From Luteimonas rhizosphaericola (GTDB lineage: Bacteria > Pseudomonadota > Gammaproteobacteria > Xanthomonadales > Xanthomonadaceae), in assembly GCF_029888045.1 (NCBI RefSeq), contig NZ_JARXRN010000016.1:62001-126000 (forward strand): a stretch of DNA of 64,000 nucleotides, in the 5' to 3' direction. Under the pieces are notes generated by a model. The model made no database searches. It was not told the origin of the DNA and saw only the letters and a program-made list of their open reading frames with translations. Below, piece after piece: positions 45,545 through 56,030 of this stretch. The translations under genes and the position numbers were made by a program. The first letter of the stretch is position 1, and every line of letters starts with the position of its first letter.

Positions 45545-46630
45545 TCACCCGTCCCGCCGGCACTCGCCGAAGAACCGCAGCATTTCCGCCGAGGCGTCCG
45601 GACCCTGCGGGTCGGCGTGGCTGCCCGAGGCGTCGCCACCGGACCACGCATGCGCCGCGCCGTGCACCAGCCAGTGCTCCGCCGCCACACGTCCGTCCGC
45701 GGTGCGATGCACGGTGCGCGTGGCGCGGCGGCCGGCGGCCGCGCCCTGCTCCACGCTGGAGACAATCCCGGCCCGCGCGCCTGCATCGCCGAGACTCTGC
45801 TCGATGACGCTTGCGCCGTTGCCGGGATGCACGGTGGTGTCGCTGTCGCCGTGGAAGACGATCGCAGGCACGCGCGGGCCGCCTGCCGCGACGACCGGCC
45901 GCGATCGCCCGCCCTTCCCGCGCATCGCGGCGAAGGCCGAAGGCGCGTCGTGGGCCATGCCCACCGGCAGGCCGGAATGCACGCCGATGGCCGCGAACAC
46001 GTCGGGATAGGTGCTGGCGAGCACCGCGGCCATGGCGCCACCCGCCGACAGCCCGGCGACGTACACGCGATCGGCATCGAGCCCGTGCCGGCCCACCAGG
46101 TGTTGCGCAAGCCCTGCCAGCATCGCCGGCTCGCCCTGCCCGCGCGACTGGTCGCTGCCGCGGAACCAGTTCCAGCAGCGGTTGGGATTGCGCCCCTGCG
46201 GCTGCGCGGGCCATGCGATCACGAATCCCTCGCGGGCCGCGACCTGGTTCATGCGCGTGCCGCGCGCGAAGTCTTCCGGGGTCTGCGTGCAGCCATGCAG
46301 CATCAGCAGCAGCGGTGCACCCGCGACCTCAAGGCCGGCGGGCACGTGCAGCAGGTATTCCAGCTCACCGGCAGCGCCGGCGAAGCGCTCGCGTGCCGCG
46401 CCGCCGCGCGGCCCGGGGGTCACGCCCAGCCGCACGGGCGCCGCATCGACCACGCGGAACTCGCCTTCGAGATGCGGACCGGGCGCGGGCCGGATGGCGT
46501 CATCGCGCGCAGCCGGCGCGGGCGCGGGCACGCCGCCCAGCCGTTGCTGGAGCGCGCGGGTGGCCGCCGGCAGATCGCCGGCCTGCATCAGGCGCATCGC
46601 CTGGCGCATGTGGTCAAGATCGAGAGTCAT
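45545..46630 (-). CDS. PHB-depolymerase-family esterase
   Basis: A 361-residue alpha/beta hydrolase of the LpqC/esterase-PHB type. The oxyanion region is LLLMLHGCTQTPEDFA, the nucleophile Ser195 is in VAGLSAGGAM, the Asp in FHGDSDTTVHPGN, and the His in HGAAHAWSGG. WNWFRGSDQ is a family hallmark. There is no signal peptide, so it acts in the cytoplasm, as intracellular PHB/short-chain esterases do. The first 85 residues have a small helical segment (MRQAMRLMQAGDLPAATRAL) like that seen in cytosolic members. It lies 13 bases after the RHH regulator's stop and is almost certainly cotranscribed with it. Substrate (polyester or feruloyl ester) not determined. Confidence 0.88.
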   Translation of the reverse strand: MTLDLDHMRQAMRLMQAGDLPAATRALQQRLGGVPAPAPAARDDAIRPAPGPHLEGEFRVVDAAPVRLGVTPGPRGGAARERFAGAAGELEYLLHVPAGLEVAGAPLLLMLHGCTQTPEDFARGTRMNQVAAREGFVIAWPAQPQGRNPNRCWNWFRGSDQSRGQGEPAMLAGLAQHLVGRHGLDADRVYVAGLSAGGAMAAVLASTYPDVFAAIGVHSGLPVGMAHDAPSAFAAMRGKGGRSRPVVAAGGPRVPAIVFHGDSDTTVHPGNGASVIEQSLGDAGARAGIVSSVEQGAAAGRRATRTVHRTADGRVAAEHWLVHGAAHAWSGGDASGSHADPQGPDASAEMLRFFGECRRDG

Positions 46631-46643
46631 GGAAGTCCTGGTG

Positions 46644-47078
46644 TCAGTGGATCCGGCCGGCCAGGGCGGCCTTGACCTTGTGGCTTGCCTGCAGCACGCC
46701 CAGCACGCTGATCGACTCGATCGCTTCCTGCGCCAGCTCGGGGGTGACGTCGTCGGCGATGCGCACCAGCCCCAGCGCCTGGATCCGCAGCCGTTGGCCG
46801 GCGTCGCGCGCGGCTTCCAGTTCGCGTCGCCCGTAGTCCTGCAGCCCCATCACCAGGGTGCGACGGGCCACGGTATGGCGCAGCACGTCGCCATGCGCGG
46901 CGAGCTGGTTGCGAATCGCCGTGCGGATCAGGTCGGTGCGGTTGGAATAGAAGCCTTCCTGCACCAGCAGGTCGATCTGGCCCAGGTCGACGACCCCCAG
47001 GTTGATGGTGATCTTCTCGTTGTCGCCGATCGGGCGCGGCTTCGGGCTGGCCATGGGCGGATCGGTTCTGGATGGCAT
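46644..47078 (-). CDS. Ribbon-helix-helix (CopG-type) regulator
   Basis: A 144-residue protein with an N-terminal RHH DNA-binding domain (about 20-65: KITINLGVVDLGQIDLLVQE, then SNRTDLIRTAIRNQL), the classic beta-strand plus two-helix pattern. The C-terminal 80 residues are charged helices, longer than in simple CopG proteins, and might sense a ligand. The start at 47078 has AGGA 6 bases upstream. Just upstream lies a perfect 18-bp palindrome (47092-47109), well placed for self-repression. The esterase gene follows after 13 bases, so this is probably an autoregulated operon in which the regulator also controls the esterase. Confidence 0.85.
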   Translation of the reverse strand: MPSRTDPPMASPKPRPIGDNEKITINLGVVDLGQIDLLVQEGFYSNRTDLIRTAIRNQLAAHGDVLRHTVARRTLVMGLQDYGRRELEAARDAGQRLRIQALGLVRIADDVTPELAQEAIESISVLGVLQASHKVKAALAGRIH

Positions 47079-47091
47079 GGGCCATCCTAAC

Positions 47092-47109
47092 ACCATCCAT
47101 ATGGATGGT
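47092..47109. promoter_or_regulatory. 18-bp palindromic operator, likely RHH site
   Basis: ACCATCCATATGGATGGT is a perfect inverted repeat 14 bases upstream of the RHH start codon at 47078. Short symmetrical sites with two abutting half-sites are typical of RHH dimers. The flanks (AAC and TTC) break the symmetry, so the repeat ends sharply. It also overlaps an upstream in-frame ATG that is not the proposed start. Confidence 0.75.
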
Positions 47110-48833
<1,724 letters not shown>

Positions 48834-48841
48834 CGCACTGC

Positions 48842-48868
48842 AGAGGCGCGCCCCACGGGCGCGCCTCT
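48842..48868 (+). terminator. Hairpin after the secreted protease
   Basis: AGAGGCGCGCC and GGCGCGCCTCT make a perfect 11-bp stem with the 5-base loop CCACG, 9 bases after the protease stop codon. The T-tract is absent, but the long GC stem in this position supports termination. Confidence 0.7.
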
Positions 48869-48879
48869 CACCGCCACAC

Positions 48880-48975
48880 GTAGCCCGGATAAGCGAAGCG
48901 CATCCGGGGTCTAGCAGGGGCATCGGTACCGGCGCCGACCGCAATCCCCGGATGCGCTTCGCTTATCCGGGCTAC
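48880..48975. repeat. Inverted pair of GTAG-headed REP palindromes
   Basis: Copies at 48880-48908 (plus) and 48947-48975 (minus), GTAG heads outward, 38-base spacer. Both carry the GCGAAGCGC inner sequence, so the two arms are exact inverted copies of one another. Placed between the protease terminator and the end of the convergent cupin gene. Confidence 0.9.
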
Positions 48976-49032
48976 GCTGCTGAGATGGCGCCCGTGCTCC
49001 GCGGGTGTTGGCGCGCGCTTCCCGCGTATGCC

Positions 49033-49422
49033 CTAGTCCAGATCTGTCTGGATCCAGCGTGGCGAGTGATGGATGTCGATCGTCTGCAGGCGCCCCGGCC
49101 CGAGGTTCTCGAAGCGATGCGGCACCCCGGCGGGACCCAGGACAATGTCACCGGCGGCCGCGTCGATCGTCGTCGCACCGACGAAGAACCTGGCGCGCCC
49201 CTGGATGACGATGAAGGTCTCGTCGTACGGGTGCACATGCAGCCGCGGGCCCGCACCCGGAGCGTCGGTGCCGTAGGTCAGCACCGTCACCGCGCCGCCG
49301 ACGGCAAGGCCGTCGACGGATCCGCGCCACGGCCCTTCGGCTCCGGGATCGAACAACCGCGCCAGCGCCGGCGAGCGCCCATCGGGCTCGACCGAGGCGG
49401 GGTCGAAATCACTGCGCGCCAT
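49033..49422 (-). CDS. Small cupin-domain protein
   Basis: A 129-residue single cupin. The metal-binding motif 1 is GPRLHVHPYDETFIVIQG, with His, His and Glu of the G(X)5HXH(X)3,4E(X)6G pattern, and motif 2 is GDIVLGPAGVPHRFEN with the fourth His. All ligands are present, so it probably binds a metal. Members range from dioxygenases to regulators, and this one is unassigned. The start has an AGGAGA ribosome site 7 bases before the ATG at 49422. An upstream in-frame extension is not conserved-looking and was not used. Confidence 0.88.
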   Translation of the reverse strand: MARSDFDPASVEPDGRSPALARLFDPGAEGPWRGSVDGLAVGGAVTVLTYGTDAPGAGPRLHVHPYDETFIVIQGRARFFVGATTIDAAAGDIVLGPAGVPHRFENLGPGRLQTIDIHHSPRWIQTDLD

Positions 49423-49633
49423 GAGCGTTCTCCTGTCCGGGCTTCCGGACAGTCTGCCCGCGCTCCGTGCGAGCGACATCAATTTCCTCGTCAGTCGCAG
49501 TGTGAGGAGACCATCGATCCGGGCGGCCGGTTCAATGGCCTCCGCCGTGTCTGATCCAACCTCCGTCGCCCGACCGAATCGCAAGCCAAGACAGCGGAAC
49601 CAGTTCTCCCGCCCCTCCAGCCGCCGGCGCCCG

Positions 49634-49923
49634 TCATTCCCGGTTCCACCACTCGCCCTCCCTGCTCCAGTCCACGCCGTGCCACTGTGTGGCGAGGCGC
49701 CTGAACTCGACGCGGTCGATCTCCTTCCATTCGCTGCGCCAACACCATTGGCGCCCCCCTTCGGGAAACAGGATCCGAGTGGGCCCTTGCCGAAGATGCC
49801 GCCATGCAGCGCCTTGCGCTCCGGGCACGCGTAGTACTTCTCGACAATCATCGCGAAGGCGGGGGGCTGCCTCAGCGACTGCCCCCACCGGCCGTGGCCA
49901 TCAAGATCCACCGCAAGGGTCAT
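49634..49923 (-). pseudogene. Frameshifted small gene of unknown function
   Basis: Two reading frames join to form one plausible protein. From the ATG at 49923 the frame gives MTLAVDLDGHGRWGQSL, then KYYACPERKALHGGIFGKGP. Near position 49780 the coherent sequence switches to the next frame and continues TRILFPEGGRQWCWRSEWKE, later EFRRLATQWHGVDWSREGEW, ending at TGA 49634-49636. Each frame alone breaks into Gly/Ser/Arg-rich sequence on the other side of the switch. A one-base deletion in the GGGCCCACT area, or a sequencing error, would explain it. The product would be about 96 residues with several Trp. No family is recognised. Confidence 0.6.
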
Positions 49924-50070
49924 ACGTGCGCCGCGCTCGATCGATGGTCCCTGCCTCGCCCCGGAATTTGCCCGAGACTCGCCAGCCATCGCTGGCGAGG
50001 GCGAGGCGCATGAAATCAAAGCGTGGCGAACGCGAAGCCAGGTCATGGCGCAGTCTTGGCGGGCAGCGAT

Positions 50071-52179
50071 TCAGCGCCTGCCAGGCACGACCCAGTGATT
50101 ACCGACGAGCGATGCGACCCTGGTCTGGGTGGCATGGTTCGCCGACCGCCAGATCACGTTTGCGCCGGAGCGCGGGTTGCGCCAGAGGATGTCCGCCCGC
50201 CCGTCGCCGCTGTAGTCGGCCATGGCGAACGCCTGCCAATCCATGTTGGTTACTGCGGTGACCGCCTGCTGCCGAGCGTGGCTGGCCGAGCGCCAGATGA
50301 CGTTGTGCCCCGAGAGCGCATGCCGCCACAGGATGTCGGCGTGGCTGTCGCCATCGAAGTCGCCCACGCCGGCGACGGTCCAGCGCAGGTCGGTCACGGC
50401 CCTCACCGCCAGCTGCCTTGCATGGTCGGCCGCCCTCCAGACGACATTGCTTCCGGTCGCCGAGTGGCGCCACAGGATGTCTCCGCGGCCATCGCCGTCG
50501 AAGTCCCCGACGCCCGCCACCTGCCAGCGAAGGTCGGTCACCGTGGCGACAACTTGCGCCGGTGCGTTATGGCCGGCCTTCCATATCATGTTCTGGCCGC
50601 TGGTCCCGTGACGCCACAGGATGTCGGCAGTGCCGTCGCCGTCGAAGTCGGCCACTCCCGCGACCTGCCATGCAGACGACAGCGGCGCAAGGCCGACCTG
50701 CGTGCGGCTGTCGCCTGCCATCCACAGCACGTTGTGCCCCTTGGCAGGATGACGCCAGAGGATGTCGGATCTGCCGTCGTCGTCGAAATCGCCCGCGCCA
50801 GCGGCTTGCCAGCCGATATCCGTCACGGCGTTGATCGGCTGGGACGTCGCGGCGTTGCCGCTGCGCCAGAGCGCGTTCTGTCCACTGGAGGTATTGCGCC
50901 AGAGCACGTCGGACCGGCCATCGCCATTGAAATCGCTGGCCGCACGAGCGACGCATCGGCCCCGCAGGGCGCGCGCTCCGTACAAGGTCGCGACTACCGC
51001 ATCGGTGCAACTGTCGCCGTCGATATCGCCGAGCGCATAGGCGCTGGCGCCGGCCCGAGTGCCCGGCACGAGCGACTTCCGCTCGACCTCTGACAAACCC
51101 GCTGCAGCGCTACCCTCGTAGCGTGCGATCCCGCCCGAACCGCCCGAATGCATTACCACCAGATCGAGATCGCCGTCGCGGTCGACGTCGTACGCACGCG
51201 GCGCCACCGCCCTGTCCGAACCCGGGAGCTCGTGTGAAAGTGTGAAGTGGCCGAACCGATCACTGCGGTATACATGCACCGACCTGCAGTCGCCGACGCA
51301 TGCGCTGGTGGTGATGATCTCGGCGATGCCATCATGGTCCACATCCAGGACCTCCAACCCGTGTGGACCCGGATACGTCTGGTTCGCGGCCAGATAGCCG
51401 TACGCAGGCAGGAACGCTCCCGTGCCATCGTTCCTGTGGACGTAGAAGCCTGGGGCCGCGGAGGAGCTCGTCAACAGGTCGGGCATGCCGTCGCCCGTCA
51501 CGTCCGCCAGTCGCATCTGTACCAGCGCAATGTCCAGGCCATAGGCCGGGCTGTGGATGTAAAAGGGCTCGGAGAAGCCGCCCGAGCGGTCGTTGTAGAA
51601 GGCGTTGGCGTAGCCGCCCGGCCCGAAGCAGGCCACATCCGCCCAGCCGTCGCGGTCGATGTCGGCGATGTCCAGCACCTCGCACTCGTCGAGGCTCCAG
51701 ACATAGCGCCATGTCGCGCTTCCGCCCCGTCGCAGGGCGATCCCGGTGTCGTGGCCGACCAGTACGTCGGGCCTGCCATCACGGTCGATGTCGGCGACCT
51801 TCATCGTACGCACGGATCCGATCGTCAGATGGTGCGTCTGGGGTGCCTGCAGGATCCCACCCGCCCCCTGCAGGTGGACCTGGAGCGATGGGCCTGCATC
51901 GGTGACCAGCACGTCGTCCCGACCGTCACCGTTCACATCGCCTACATGCACGGCATACGGATCCGCAAGACTTCCGGCCAGCGCGGTCGGCGTCGTGAAC
52001 TCGAACGGCGCGGCGAGCGACGGCAGGGCCCACCCGCACGCCAGCAGCAGGATGCACCCGTGCGCGGCCAGACGGATGCGAGGAACGGCGCGATGCAGGC
52101 GTGCCGTCCAGCCGCCTGCAGGACCTGCACAGCCTCCTGCTTGCACTCGGCCGCCACCGCGCACGGGTCGCGCCGTCAT
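50071..52179 (-). CDS. Secreted FG-GAP/VCBS-like repeat protein, 7+6 repeats
   Basis: A 702-residue exported protein made of repeats. A charged 30-residue lead precedes a signal-type hydrophobic stretch (AAHGCILLLACGWALPSLAA, end near residue 57). Seven N-terminal units have a DxDxDGxxDxxx loop (such as HVGDVNGDGRDDVLVTD, KVADIDRDGRPDVLVG). Six C-terminal 48-residue units have DFDGDGRxDILWRHxxxGxNxxW, ending with a lone Trp (WVVPGRR). The loops resemble calcium-binding FG-GAP/VCBS propeller blades, so two beta-propellers are likely. Its ATG overlaps the stop of the upstream paralogue (ATGA), so both are made from one message. Role unknown; adhesion or carbohydrate binding is plausible. Confidence 0.85.
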   Translation of the reverse strand: MTARPVRGGGRVQAGGCAGPAGGWTARLHRAVPRIRLAAHGCILLLACGWALPSLAAPFEFTTPTALAGSLADPYAVHVGDVNGDGRDDVLVTDAGPSLQVHLQGAGGILQAPQTHHLTIGSVRTMKVADIDRDGRPDVLVGHDTGIALRRGGSATWRYVWSLDECEVLDIADIDRDGWADVACFGPGGYANAFYNDRSGGFSEPFYIHSPAYGLDIALVQMRLADVTGDGMPDLLTSSSAAPGFYVHRNDGTGAFLPAYGYLAANQTYPGPHGLEVLDVDHDGIAEIITTSACVGDCRSVHVYRSDRFGHFTLSHELPGSDRAVAPRAYDVDRDGDLDLVVMHSGGSGGIARYEGSAAAGLSEVERKSLVPGTRAGASAYALGDIDGDSCTDAVVATLYGARALRGRCVARAASDFNGDGRSDVLWRNTSSGQNALWRSGNAATSQPINAVTDIGWQAAGAGDFDDDGRSDILWRHPAKGHNVLWMAGDSRTQVGLAPLSSAWQVAGVADFDGDGTADILWRHGTSGQNMIWKAGHNAPAQVVATVTDLRWQVAGVGDFDGDGRGDILWRHSATGSNVVWRAADHARQLAVRAVTDLRWTVAGVGDFDGDSHADILWRHALSGHNVIWRSASHARQQAVTAVTNMDWQAFAMADYSGDGRADILWRNPRSGANVIWRSANHATQTRVASLVGNHWVVPGRR

Positions 52180-54248
52180 CGCACGATCTCCCAGTCCGAG
52201 TGCATGCTGGCAAGCGGCTTCTGCTTGCGGCTGTCGCCCGACAACCAGATGACGCTCTTCCCCGATGCCGCGCGACGCCACACCAGGTCGCTCAGGCCAT
52301 CGCCGTTGTAGTCCCCGACCGCCGCGATCCTCCATAGCGGATCGCTCACCCGGGTCACTGGCAGCTGGGCACGATGGTTGCCCGCCTTCCAGATGGCATT
52401 CGCCCCCGATCCGGCATGCCGCCAGACGATGTCGGCGCGCCCGTCGCCGTCGAAGTCGCCGGTTCCCACGACCGTCCAACCTTGGTCATTCACCGTCACG
52501 AGCGATTGCTGGGTGGCGTGGTTTCCCGACTTCCATATGACGTTGGCTCCCGTGGCAGCGTGTCGCCACAGGATGTCGGCACGACGGTCGCCGTCGAAAT
52601 CATCCACGCCGGCCACCTGCCAACGGGCGTCTGCAACCGTCCGGACGGCCTGCTGGGTCTTGTACTCCGCCGATCTCCAGATGACGTTCGCGCCGGTGCG
52701 CCGGTTCCGCCAAAGCAGGTCGGCGCGGTCGTCGTTGTCGAAGTCGCCCGTGCCGACGGGCTGCCAGTCGAGGTTGGACACCGTGGTTGCCCAGTACGGA
52801 TCGAAGGCGCCCAGCGTCACCAGGTTCTCTCCTGTCAGAGGATCCCGCCAGAAGACGTCCGAGCTTCCGTCGCCATCGAAATCACCGACCTGCGCCAGCA
52901 TTTGCCGACCGAGCGCGCCGGGGCATGGAATCATCATGCGGCATTCGAACCCGGCCGTCTCGTCCGCCATCGGCCACAGGTGCTGATCGGCGCTCGCGTG
53001 ATACCACAGCAGGTCGGACACGCCGTCGCCGTCGAAGTCGCCGGCCGGGAGCGTCGGCTGGAAGGTCTCGCATCCGTACAGGATGGTCACACCCGAGTAT
53101 GTCGCGCCTGCCAGGTCATCGCAGCCGTCACCGTCGAGATCACCCAGCGCGATGGAGTACTGCCGTGCGGTCTCTTCGACGTCGATGTGGTTGCCGAAGC
53201 CGGGCAGTTCGTACAGGAACTGGCTGCGCAGGTCGCCGCCATCTTCCCCGAGCACGCTGAGCGCACTGTAGGAATAGTGGCCCAGCATCACCTTGACGCC
53301 CGCATCGGGACCAGCCTTGCCGCTGAGGATCGCCGTGGGCAGGTGGTGGACGGGGATCCGGTCGGACAGGGAGAGAAATCCGTTCGGCGCTCGCCGATAC
53401 ACGTTGAGCGCGGCATACGGGCGGAAATCGGGCGTCGCCGTCAGCACTTCACTGATCCCGTCGCCATCGATGTCGGCGGCGTGAATCGCGCTCGAACGCC
53501 ACTCGCCGCGTGACGGAGGATGCGGATACGCCGCACCCGCGAAGAACCCGCCCATGCGATTGTTCGCCATCACATGGAACGCGCTGGTGTTGGCCGACGA
53601 GATCAACAGGTCGAGATAGCCATCGCCGGTGGCATCGGCAAGCTGCAGGGTCTTGAAGTCCTCGAACGGCGTGTACCAGCCCGCCAGGGTCGGGATCGTG
53701 CGAGTGGTCCGGAAGCCGCCCCGGCCATTCCCGAAGTACGCGACCGCCGTCATCCGCTGGTCATGGCACAGCACGTCCGGATGTCCGTCCCGGTCGATAT
53801 CGCCTGCCACGACGAACCAGCAGCTCGAGGCGGGGCCGGGGTGCTCCACCAACGAGGCGGTTCGCGCGGACGTCATGCGGACCACGTAGACCCCGGCCGC
53901 GGCCGGCGTTCCCGTGACCACTTCCATCGCGCCGTCGCCATCCAGATCGGCCAGCGCAATCCGGTATTGCACGGCGGTGGTTTCCGGCAGCGCGACGGAC
54001 ACCGGCGCGCCCAACCGACCGTCCGCCCCCTGCAGGTAGATCGACAGGGTGTAGCGCCACCCGTAGCCCTGTCTGGTCGGCACCACCAGGTCCTTGCGCC
54101 CGTCGCCGTTGACGTCGCCGATCGCGACATCGTACGTCGCCCGCCATGCAAGCGACAGCCGATACGGACTGCTGAACGTTGAACCGGCGGCGTGGACGGC
54201 GCCGGCCGACAGCCACCACGCCAGCATGACGATCAGTACTCGCGACAT
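52176..54248 (-). CDS. Secreted FG-GAP/VCBS-like repeat protein, 7+6 repeats (paralogue)
   Basis: A 690-residue paralogue of the downstream protein with the same design. Signal peptide MSRVLIVMLAWWLSAGAVHA. Seven N-terminal units follow (first AIGDVNGDGRKDLVVPT; the sixth, GKAGPDAGVKVMLGHY, has lost its Asp loop), then six C-terminal 48-residue units (such as DFDGDRRADILWRHAATG), closing with a lone Trp (DSDWEIVR-like end). Each propeller half ends with a Cys-containing strand (LYGCETF here, LRGRC in the partner). A GGGGGA ribosome site favours the second of two adjacent ATGs. The gene diverges from the duplicated propeller pair at 54575-57414. Exported, probably calcium-bound; function unknown. 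Confidence 0.86.
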   Translation of the reverse strand: MSRVLIVMLAWWLSAGAVHAAGSTFSSPYRLSLAWRATYDVAIGDVNGDGRKDLVVPTRQGYGWRYTLSIYLQGADGRLGAPVSVALPETTAVQYRIALADLDGDGAMEVVTGTPAAAGVYVVRMTSARTASLVEHPGPASSCWFVVAGDIDRDGHPDVLCHDQRMTAVAYFGNGRGGFRTTRTIPTLAGWYTPFEDFKTLQLADATGDGYLDLLISSANTSAFHVMANNRMGGFFAGAAYPHPPSRGEWRSSAIHAADIDGDGISEVLTATPDFRPYAALNVYRRAPNGFLSLSDRIPVHHLPTAILSGKAGPDAGVKVMLGHYSYSALSVLGEDGGDLRSQFLYELPGFGNHIDVEETARQYSIALGDLDGDGCDDLAGATYSGVTILYGCETFQPTLPAGDFDGDGVSDLLWYHASADQHLWPMADETAGFECRMMIPCPGALGRQMLAQVGDFDGDGSSDVFWRDPLTGENLVTLGAFDPYWATTVSNLDWQPVGTGDFDNDDRADLLWRNRRTGANVIWRSAEYKTQQAVRTVADARWQVAGVDDFDGDRRADILWRHAATGANVIWKSGNHATQQSLVTVNDQGWTVVGTGDFDGDGRADIVWRHAGSGANAIWKAGNHRAQLPVTRVSDPLWRIAAVGDYNGDGLSDLVWRRAASGKSVIWLSGDSRKQKPLASMHSDWEIVR

Positions 54249-54574
54249 CATCTTCCCCCAAGCGCGAACGCCGCGCTTCCCTTGCGTCGAACCGCCCCTT
54301 CCAAGCCGCACAGGGCGTGGCGCGCTTGTCCCCGGGCGGTATGTCTCCCCCTCACCCGCGCCGCGCGTGCCCCCCCGCATCTGCGCCGTTTGCCGACGAT
54401 ACGCCAACCCGCGGCCGGCGGACAGTCCCGCGCCCCCCGCCTACCACAGTGCCTCTTGTATGCGGTACGCTCGCCTCCGCCCGCCGCGAGCGCATCGCGT
54501 CGCGGGACCGGGGAATCAGGGGCAATGCCGTCACCGTGCAATACGGGACATGGCCAGGGATAAGGGGAACTCGC
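54249..54574. promoter_or_regulatory. Divergent control region of the repeat-protein cluster
   Basis: 326 bases between the FG-GAP operon (minus) and the first propeller gene (plus). From 54461 on it is repeated almost exactly ahead of the second propeller gene (from 56031). The conserved part includes TGCGGTACGCTCGCC and a block with GGGGCAATGCCGTCACCG, so it probably holds the shared promoter and 5' leader. No known riboswitch was recognised. Confidence 0.55.
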
Positions 54575-55876
54575 ATGAAGCGTTTCTGTTTGGCAATGCT
54601 GCTGCTGGTGCTTGCGTCGTCGGTCCACGCGCTGCCCGTGGAGGGCCAGTACGTGCTGTCCCAGAACCGGACCGACATGGTTCACGATGCCCGCCGCGGC
54701 ATCATCTACATCGCGAACGGGCCGCAGGTCCGTCGGTACCAGATCTCCACCAGGAAGTTCCTCCCCGCGCTTACATTGAACGCGAACTCGCGTGCGAAGG
54801 CACTCGATATCAGCGCCGACGGTTCGACGCTTGCCGTTGCGGACGACAGTTCTTCAGCCGGCGACCCATGGTCCGGGACCGGGAACGTCTGGATCTTCAA
54901 GATCAACCTCACCACGCTCGCCAAGACTCGCTGGCTCTTCCCGAGGGCGTACGGTGAAAGCGGCACCTACAGCGTAGCGTTCACGTCAGACGATGCGGTG
55001 CTCGTGACCTCGACGCTCGCCGGTTCCGGCTGGGTCCCGCTGCGTCGGCTGTCCCGCCAGGGCACCTACAGGGAGCTCGGGACGGTCAGGCAGGACACGA
55101 TGCTCCGCGCCACTGGCGACCGCGATACCATCGCCTTCGCCGAGGCCAACATCTCCGATGGGCGCTGGGGCCTGTACGACGTGCCAACCGGCGAGCTGGT
55201 CAGACGCGAGGGATACGAGGATGGCACCAGCTGGGGCAACTATGAGATCGCCTCCGACCGGCTAGGGGGTCAGTTCGCGATCCCCACTTACGGCGGCACT
55301 TACATTTACGATGCCGAGTACCGGTTGATCACCAGGATCGGCGAGTACGCCGGACCGCAACCCGTCGGCGTCGCGTACCACCCCGTCGAGAACGAAATCT
55401 ACCTGCCGTGGTTGGGGAGCGGCGAAGTCCGTGTATACAGCTCCACGAGCCTGCAGCACCTGCGCAGCATCAACGTCGCAGGCGCGTTCGAATACACTGG
55501 CAACTGGGGCTTCGTGTCGGGCCGCACCCGGCTGTCGGCGGACGGATCCCTGCTGATGGTGACGGTGCCCAACGGGATGCGCTACTTGCGCATGTATGCC
55601 CCCCTGACCGCGAAAAACGTGCAGGCCCGGGTTGCGCCCGGAGTGGCCTCGGCGATCCAGCTTGCGGGCTCCATCGGCAACAAGGGTCTGTTGCGCTACA
55701 CCCTCCATCAGGGGCCAGGCAACGGGACGGCAAGGGTATATGGATCGCGCGTCAGCTATCAGCCCAGGCCCGGGTTCACCGGCACCGACCGATTCGTCTA
55801 CCGGGTGCATTACGGCGAGGCGACCACGACGGCCGCGGTGGACATCCTGGTCGAGTGAAGCGCCGACGCCGTCCCA
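54461..55876 (+). repeat. Tandem duplication, unit 1
   Basis: This unit spans the 5' leader, the whole first propeller gene and 18 bases after its stop. It matches unit 2 (56031-57432) throughout at high identity, including upstream noncoding sequence. The two are separated by 154 bases that contain a terminator hairpin found only after unit 1. Confidence 0.85.
54575..55858 (+). CDS. Secreted beta-propeller-like protein with C-terminal cadherin-like domain, copy 1
   Basis: A 427-residue exported protein. Signal peptide MKRFCLAMLLLVLASSVHA. The main body (about 22-345) reads as a YVTN/surface-layer-type propeller: YVLSQNRTDMVHDARRGIIY, ALDISADGSTLAVAD, YSVAFTSDDAVLVTST, VAYHPVENEIYLPW and RLSADGSLLMVTVPNG. 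The last 75 residues (from VASAIQLAGSIGNKG to TAAVDILVE) are a cadherin/Ig-like tandem domain (HQGPGNGTARV, then GFTGTDRFVYRV). It has AAGGGG upstream of the ATG. It is about 85% identical to the next gene. Function unknown; probably surface-attached or secreted. Confidence 0.86.
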   Translation: MKRFCLAMLLLVLASSVHALPVEGQYVLSQNRTDMVHDARRGIIYIANGPQVRRYQISTRKFLPALTLNANSRAKALDISADGSTLAVADDSSSAGDPWSGTGNVWIFKINLTTLAKTRWLFPRAYGESGTYSVAFTSDDAVLVTSTLAGSGWVPLRRLSRQGTYRELGTVRQDTMLRATGDRDTIAFAEANISDGRWGLYDVPTGELVRREGYEDGTSWGNYEIASDRLGGQFAIPTYGGTYIYDAEYRLITRIGEYAGPQPVGVAYHPVENEIYLPWLGSGEVRVYSSTSLQHLRSINVAGAFEYTGNWGFVSGRTRLSADGSLLMVTVPNGMRYLRMYAPLTAKNVQARVAPGVASAIQLAGSIGNKGLLRYTLHQGPGNGTARVYGSRVSYQPRPGFTGTDRFVYRVHYGEATTTAAVDILVE

Positions 55877-55877
55877 C

Positions 55878-55909
55878 TGAGTTGCGGGTTCAGGTGAATC
55901 CGCAACTCA
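55878..55909 (+). terminator. Hairpin after propeller gene copy 1
   Basis: TGAGTTGCGG (55878-55887) pairs perfectly with CCGCAACTCA (55900-55909), and the stem continues inward through a G-T pair and TTCA/TGAA. It lies 19 bases after the stop. No equivalent hairpin follows copy 2, so it arose or was kept on one side of the duplication. Confidence 0.7.
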
Positions 55910-56030
55910 CGGAGAAGCGGTCACCACGGGCGAGGTCTCCCGGAGGATCTCCCCCGACTCGCGGCTCCTTCGCTCCGATACTGGCACCCGTCGCGCAGCT
56001 CGCCCCCCGTCCGCCCCAACTCATCGGGTT

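Noticed and set aside
54515..54562. The duplicated leader ahead of the propeller genes as a riboswitch
   Set aside because: It is conserved only because of the recent duplication, and its bases do not fit known classes such as the c-di-GMP riboswitch.
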